Positions 59,817 through 64,000 of a stretch of DNA of 64,000 bases are shown here, piece after piece. The position numbers were made by a program, and so were the translations under genes. The notes under the pieces are model-generated. The model worked only from the letters and a program-made list of their open reading frames with translations. It made no database searches and was not told where the DNA came from. The DNA is taken from contig DVHS01000054.1 of assembly GCA_018711985.1 (NCBI GenBank), positions 1 through 64,000 of the forward strand. The letters are read 5' to 3'. Each line of letters starts with the position of its first letter. Within the stretch, counting starts at the first letter, position 1. This stretch comes from Egerieenecus merdigallinarum. GTDB taxonomy: Bacteria; Bacillota; Clostridia; Christensenellales; Aristaeellaceae.

Positions 59817-61033
59817 AAACCCTGCTGCGGTATGTTTCCACCGCCACCACCACTTTTGTGGAAAGCGTGCGTATGTCCGTGAGCAACATTTGCCAGAACC
59901 GCATGCGCTCCTTTCTGACCATTCTGGGCATTATGATCGGCGTTACGGCGGTCATCGCGCTGATTACCACCATCTCGGGGGTGTCCTCCTCCATTTCGGA
60001 TTCCTTCACCTCCATGGGCGCGGGGACGCTGACGCTCTCCGCCCCGGGCAGCGACCTGAAGGGCGGCCTCACCGCCGAGGACATGGACAGCCTCACGGCC
60101 CTGGACCATGTGGAGGGCGTTTCCCCCACGGTGAGCCTCTCGGCCACCGCCGCTCGGGACAACGGCTATGAGTCCTCCGTGTCCATCGCCGGGCGCAACG
60201 ATTACTATTTCACCGTGAACCCGGGCCTGGTGGATCAGGGCCGGGCCATCAACGCCATTGACGTGGATCAGTCCAGCCGGGTGTGCCTGATTTCCTCCGA
60301 GTTGGTGGATACCTTCTTTTACGGGGTGGCGCCCGTGGGGCAGACCATCTACCTGGGCGGTCAGAGCTTCACCGTGGTGGGCACCCTGGCCGAGGACGGG
60401 GACAGCTCCATCTCCAGCATGATGTCCGGCAGCAGCGATGTGCTGATTCCCTACACCACCGCCCTGAAAATGAACGGCGAAAGCCTGGTGACCAACCTCA
60501 CCGTGTACATCGACAGCGCGAACAATTCCGACGCCATTGTGGCGGAGATGGAACCCCTGCTGGACAGCCTGTTCAGCTATGAGGACGACACCTACACCAT
60601 CACCACCATGGACGCCATTGAGGACACCATGTCCAGCATGCTGTCCATGATGTCCATGCTCCTGGGTGGCATTGCTTCCATCGCGCTGCTGGTGGGCGGC
60701 ATCGGCATCATGAACATGATGCTCACCAGCGTCACTGAGCGCACCGTGGAAATCGGCCTGAAAAAGGCCATCGGCGCGGAACCGGTGCAGATTCAGCTGC
60801 AATTCCTGATTGAATCCTTTCTGCTGTCCATGGTGGGCGGGCTCATCGGGGTGGTGCTGGGCATCAGCCTTTCCGCCATTCTGTGCTCGGCCATGGGCAC
60901 GGCCTTCACCATTTCCTATGGGGCCATTGCCCTGGGGGTGGGCTTCTCCGCGGCGGTGGGCATTGTGTTCGGCTGGTCCCCCGCCCGCAAGGCCAGCCGC
61001 CTGAGCCCCATCGAAGCGCTGCGGCGGATGTAA
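59813..61033 (+). CDS. MacB/FtsX-type ABC permease
   Basis: A 406-residue permease. After a cytoplasmic start and first helix (MRSFLTILGIMIGVTAVIAL) comes an extracellular MacB_PCD domain of about 220 residues (residues 60-270). Three C-terminal helices of the FtsX domain follow, with ALLVGGIGIMNMMLTSVTER and RTVEIGLKKAIGAEPVQIQL, a strong MacB-like stretch, and a conserved end (GWSPARKASRLSPIEALR). The start is GTG 59813, overlapping the ATPase stop. MacB systems export peptides, lipids, macrolides or siderophores; this one has no outer-membrane partner, as expected in a monoderm. Confidence 0.94.
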   Translation: MKTLLRYVSTATTTFVESVRMSVSNICQNRMRSFLTILGIMIGVTAVIALITTISGVSSSISDSFTSMGAGTLTLSAPGSDLKGGLTAEDMDSLTALDHVEGVSPTVSLSATAARDNGYESSVSIAGRNDYYFTVNPGLVDQGRAINAIDVDQSSRVCLISSELVDTFFYGVAPVGQTIYLGGQSFTVVGTLAEDGDSSISSMMSGSSDVLIPYTTALKMNGESLVTNLTVYIDSANNSDAIVAEMEPLLDSLFSYEDDTYTITTMDAIEDTMSSMLSMMSMLLGGIASIALLVGGIGIMNMMLTSVTERTVEIGLKKAIGAEPVQIQLQFLIESFLLSMVGGLIGVVLGISLSAILCSAMGTAFTISYGAIALGVGFSAAVGIVFGWSPARKASRLSPIEALRRM

Positions 61034-61073
61034 TCCGGCCCACCATCACGCAATTTCAAGGAGGGAAAAACCC

Positions 61074-62141
61074 ATGCGAATTCACAAGCTCCTTTCCCTT
61101 TTGGCCGCGGGGCTGCTGCTGGCGCCCCTGAGCGCCCGGGCGGAGATCACCTTTGACGGCACGGTGGTGGCCGGGGACGCGGTGAGCGTTACGGCGCCTT
61201 TTGGGGGCATGGTCAGCGACGTGGCTGTGAAGGCCGGGTCGGAAATCGCCCTGGGAGACGCCATTTGCACCATTGAGACCACCAAGGTGTACGCGCCCAC
61301 TTCCGGCACCGTCTGCGGCCTGTTCGGTCAGCCCGGGGACGCCGTGGACACCGTTACCCAGCGCTATGGCGCGGTGCTGTACCTGAGCCCCGCGGAGAAA
61401 TACACCATCTCCGCCTCCATCAACAAGGCCTACAACAGCAGCGAAACCCGCTATGTGACCATCGGCGAAACGGTGTACATCTCCTGCACCGCCGACGGCA
61501 AGCACACCGCCACGGGCGTGATCACCGGCGCGGAGGGCACCAACTACACCGTGGAAACCACCTCCGGGGAGCTGCTCATGGAGGAGACCGTGGCCATCTA
61601 CCGCTCCGCCGACCTGGACAGCGAAAGCCGTCTGGGCCAGGGCACCGTCTCCCGTACCGCGGAAACCCCCGTCACCGGCAGCGGAAGCATCCTGCGCGTG
61701 CATGTGAGCGAAGGCGAGCAGGTGGAGCGGGGACAGCTGCTCTTTGAAACCGTCAATGGCAGCCTGGACGGCCTATACGCCACGGACAACCAGGTGGTTT
61801 CCCAGGTCAGCGGCATTGTGGCCCAGCTCAACGCCTCCGTGGGTACCACGGTGAACAAGGGCGACACCCTGCTCACGGTTTACCCCCGGGAGAGTCTCCA
61901 GGTGGAGATTTCCGTAAACGAGTACGATCTGGCGGAGATTGCCGAGGGGGACACGGTACGCCTGAGCTTCACCTGGGATGAGGACGCGGCGGAGACGGTC
62001 ACCGGCACTGTGGAGATGATCTCCCACGTGAGCTCCTCCGAGACCGGGGAAGCGGCCTACAAAGCCTATATCTCCTTTGATCCCCCTGCCCAGACGCGCC
62101 TGGGCATGACGGTGATGGTCACCACGGGAAGCGCGGAATAA
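61074..62141 (+). CDS. secreted adaptor-like protein, type B paralogue
   Basis: A 355-residue exported protein with a signal peptide ending ARA-E, identical in length to the type B protein at 54101 and alignable over its full length. Shared signatures: FDGTVVAGDAVSVTAPFGG, GDAICTIETTKVYAP (first lipoyl-like domain), GSILRVHVSEGEQVERGQLL (second), and a barrel strand region EISVNEYDLAEIAEGDTVRL. Its placement after the permease mirrors that of the first type B protein after the first type A adaptor. Followed by a strong terminator; last gene of the operon. Confidence 0.8.
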   Translation: MRIHKLLSLLAAGLLLAPLSARAEITFDGTVVAGDAVSVTAPFGGMVSDVAVKAGSEIALGDAICTIETTKVYAPTSGTVCGLFGQPGDAVDTVTQRYGAVLYLSPAEKYTISASINKAYNSSETRYVTIGETVYISCTADGKHTATGVITGAEGTNYTVETTSGELLMEETVAIYRSADLDSESRLGQGTVSRTAETPVTGSGSILRVHVSEGEQVERGQLLFETVNGSLDGLYATDNQVVSQVSGIVAQLNASVGTTVNKGDTLLTVYPRESLQVEISVNEYDLAEIAEGDTVRLSFTWDEDAAETVTGTVEMISHVSSSETGEAAYKAYISFDPPAQTRLGMTVMVTTGSAE

Positions 62142-62145
62142 GCAA

Positions 62146-62182
62146 GCGCCGCGGCAGGGATGAACTGCCGCGGCGCGCTTTT
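62146..62182 (+). terminator. intrinsic terminator of the adaptor/MacB operon
   Basis: GCGCCGCGGCAG (62146-62157) pairs exactly with CTGCCGCGGCGC (62165-62176), then GCTTTTG. The U tract is short but the stem is very stable. Confidence 0.85.
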
Positions 62183-62336
62183 GTCTATGCAAAGGGCTGT
62201 TGCGCTCCTTCACAGAAGCATGCCGGACCTTGGACTTTGCGGAGGAATGGGCGAGAATGGCTTTTCCACAGGCTGGTGAAGCGTCCCCGGTGCCCTGAAC
62301 AGTGTGCGCGTTTCACAGGGAAAGGCCGCATCGCCT

Positions 62337-63389
62337 TCAGATTCTATCCAGATATGGAAGGTATTCATTGGGCAAAGTTCCGTTTTTCGCCAATTTGAGC
62401 ACCTCTCCGCTTTGGGCATTCAGCTCAACGATACCGCTGGGAAAGGCCGGGTTTCCAGTCTTCCAAAGAATAACACGCCAGACACATTTTCCCGTGTGCG
62501 TGGCAAAGAACGAATAATAGATCTCGGCATTCGCGGACCAATCATCAGGCAGATCATACGCTGCTTGGACCGCCTCCAGGGCAATCCGCTTGGCTTCTTC
62601 CTGCGGCAAGTCGTCCGTGCCCGGAAGGCAGAACCCATATTGAGAAATGCCGACAAGCTCATCATAGCTCATGTTGATTTCTTGGCTTGCCTGGGCCAAG
62701 CGCAGTTTGTCCGGAAGGGAGCTTGCATATTCCATCTTTTCCTCCAAGGACCACTTGAAAAAGGCGCCCCTTGCTTCCAGCAGCTGGTTGTACTCCATCT
62801 CTAAATCGCCCAGCCGTTTTTCTTGAACGCAGTAGCTTACCTCACCACGAAGGACATGCACAGCAAACAGATCCCCGCTGGCATACTCGATGCCAAAGCG
62901 CCACATGCCCTGTGCGCTTCCGTTCTCTGTGGCGTAATAGGAAGCAGTAGCCTGATAGTCCCTGGTGTCATAGGCCGCGCCATAGCGGTTCACGATTTCG
63001 GATACGGCCACATCCAGCGCGGTTTCCTGGTCGATGACATCGGACGCCGGGTTCAGGTTCATGCGGTACGGTAATTGCCCCAGCAGCACCATCAAGGAAT
63101 CAAACTGGTACCGTTGCGTTACGGTCCACGCATAATAATCTCCGCATGCTTGCTCGCAGATGCCCATCAAGATATCGTACAGATCATGGGCAGCGTCACC
63201 TTCCGTACCCATATCCACTTGGTAACCCCATGCAGCTAATGTCTCCTGCACAATTTGAGGCGCATCCGCCTGATCTGCGTGCGCTGTGGCAATGTACAAC
63301 GCTTGCAGCATATCCGTTTCAGCACGCGCACTTCCACAGCTTGCAACAAGCACAACCAGACTCGTGAAGATCGCAATGAATTTTCTCAT
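62337..63389 (-). CDS. secreted protein or lipoprotein of unknown function
   Basis: A 350-residue exported protein, not recognised. The signal peptide contains VASC, a fair lipobox, and also an ARA-E site, so either signal peptidase could act. The mature protein has two repeated segments that resemble PepSY-type modules: DVIDQETALDVAVSEIVNRY and DDLPQEEAKRIALEAVQAAY each precede a strand-rich stretch that ends with WRFGIEY or WRVILWK. This suggests an inhibitor-like or regulatory surface role, but that is a guess. AAGGAGG precedes the ATG. Base composition is visibly less GC-rich than in neighbouring genes, hinting at separate origin. Confidence 0.7.
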   Translation of the reverse strand: MRKFIAIFTSLVVLVASCGSARAETDMLQALYIATAHADQADAPQIVQETLAAWGYQVDMGTEGDAAHDLYDILMGICEQACGDYYAWTVTQRYQFDSLMVLLGQLPYRMNLNPASDVIDQETALDVAVSEIVNRYGAAYDTRDYQATASYYATENGSAQGMWRFGIEYASGDLFAVHVLRGEVSYCVQEKRLGDLEMEYNQLLEARGAFFKWSLEEKMEYASSLPDKLRLAQASQEINMSYDELVGISQYGFCLPGTDDLPQEEAKRIALEAVQAAYDLPDDWSANAEIYYSFFATHTGKCVWRVILWKTGNPAFPSGIVELNAQSGEVLKLAKNGTLPNEYLPYLDRI

Positions 63390-63688
63390 GCCCTAACCTC
63401 CTTGCAGAAATGAAAAATTTTTTGCAGATGTGCAGAGCTCACGATATATCCTGAGCGGCCTCCTGCCGCATATCCCCTTTGGATATGGATGTCCTGCATA
63501 CTGGATTGATGGGTCCGAACGAGTATATAAGCCACTCTGCTTTCACCGTGCAAAGCTGAACGAAGCTTGCGCCTGACCGACTTGATTGCGGTGCCTTGCC
63601 GCGGCATACATTTCCATGGCGCAATTTTCTCAACGCTTATGAAACGAAAAAGCAATGCATTTTATTCCATATGTGGTTATGGGCACGC
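63390..63688. other. intergenic stretch upstream of the lipoprotein gene
   Basis: No gene is supported. It contains the lipoprotein ribosome binding site and a small palindrome, CATATCC/GGATATG (63469-63475 with 63481-63487). A convincing promoter was not found. It is less GC-rich than the rest of the window. Confidence 0.4.
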
Positions 63689-63726
63689 TAAAACGCGCCG
63701 CGGCATCCCTTTGCCGCGGCGCGTGC
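63689..63726 (-). terminator. intrinsic terminator of etfA
   Basis: ACGCGCCGCGGCA (63693-63705) pairs exactly with TGCCGCGGCGCGT (63712-63724). On the minus strand it is followed by TTTT. Confidence 0.85.
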
Positions 63727-63731
63727 AAATG

Positions 63732-64000
63732 TTATCCCCGCTGTGGAATCAAAGTCAGCAGCTCCCGCAGGAACGCCCCGCAGTCCGCCACCACGGCTTC
63801 ATCCGCCTGGGCGAAGATGGGCGCGTCGGGGTCGGCGTTCACGGCGATGATCCTTTCCGCCTGTACCCCGGCCATGTGCTGAATGGCGCCGGAAATCCCC
63901 AGGGCCAGGTAAACCTTGGGGGCCACGGTCTTTCCCGTCTGCCCCACCTGATGGGGGTAGGGCATCCGTCCCGCATCCACCAGGGGGCGGGTAGCGGCCA
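63732..64000 (-). CDS. etfA: electron transfer flavoprotein alpha subunit (C-terminal part)
   Basis: Only the last 89 or so codons are in the window; the frame stays open to the edge. The FAD-binding C-terminal domain is clear: RPLVDAGRMPYPHQVGQTGK, then VYLALGISGAIQHMAGVQ and VNADPDAPIFAQADEAVVAD, all diagnostic of EtfA/FixB. EtfA pairs with EtfB to carry electrons from acyl-CoA or other dehydrogenases, in anaerobes often with flavin-based bifurcation. etfB and any dehydrogenase would lie to the right of the window. A strong terminator follows the stop codon. Confidence 0.93.
   Translation of the reverse strand, partial: AATRPLVDAGRMPYPHQVGQTGKTVAPKVYLALGISGAIQHMAGVQAERIIAVNADPDAPIFAQADEAVVADCGAFLRELLTLIPQRG

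Overview
The window looks like chromosomal DNA of a GC-rich, monoderm-type member of the Clostridia. Supporting this are strong AGGAGG ribosome binding sites, frequent GTG/TTG starts, a murB-rapZ-whiA-crh-like block, ABC importers with their own solute-binding proteins, and polysaccharide and maltodextrin use genes. Many exported proteins have short, very hydrophobic signal peptides ending in ALA-E or similar, a style I associate with gut Christensenellales-like Clostridia. That placement is inference only. No rRNA, tRNA, CRISPR array, integrase or transposase was found.

Layout, left to right. A TetR regulator is followed by about 1.2 kb of non-coding, hairpin-rich repeats (752-1938). A minus-strand block follows: a purine permease and the run cofE-like / ttcA / azlC / azlD, with a hairpin-rich insert lying inside that run. 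Plus-strand genes are an MBL hydrolase, comEC and holA, then an unusually enlarged oligopeptide importer (11.2-19.7 kb), small membrane and redox proteins, and a flavin split-barrel protein. The minus strand then carries murB-rapZ-whiA and a Crh/HPr-like gene, and a CotH / DUF4956 / VTC polyphosphate-type cluster. Next come GH43, MATE, a small membrane protein and a complete maltodextrin operon (LacI regulator, malEFG, malQ, phosphorylase; 33.4-42.2 kb). The minus strand resumes with a branched-chain amino acid importer (livJHMGF), a YjjG-type HAD phosphatase and aconitase. A second copy of the hairpin-rich repeat, in inverted orientation, follows (about 50.2-51.0 kb), then an orphan ZnuA. A 9.3-kb plus-strand operon (52.8-62.1 kb) encodes two paralogous pairs of membrane-fusion adaptors, a MacB-like ATPase and permease and a 958-residue secreted protein. 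The right edge holds a less GC-rich lipoprotein gene and the 3' part of etfA.

The most interesting observations are these: (1) the 52.8-62.1 kb export-like operon with duplicated adaptor types; (2) a mosaic structured repeat present as an inverted pair about 49 kb apart, with conserved stems and diverged loops; (3) an Opp importer in which the binding protein, OppC, OppD and OppF are all enlarged, OppD by roughly 350 residues; (4) an HPr-family protein next to whiA that has Thr at position 15 but keeps Ser46, the signature of a Crh-like regulator; (5) a hairpin-rich insertion flanked by a 27-bp direct repeat between the cofE-like gene and ttcA. Start sites were refined by ribosome binding site position, and many differ from the longest possible frame.
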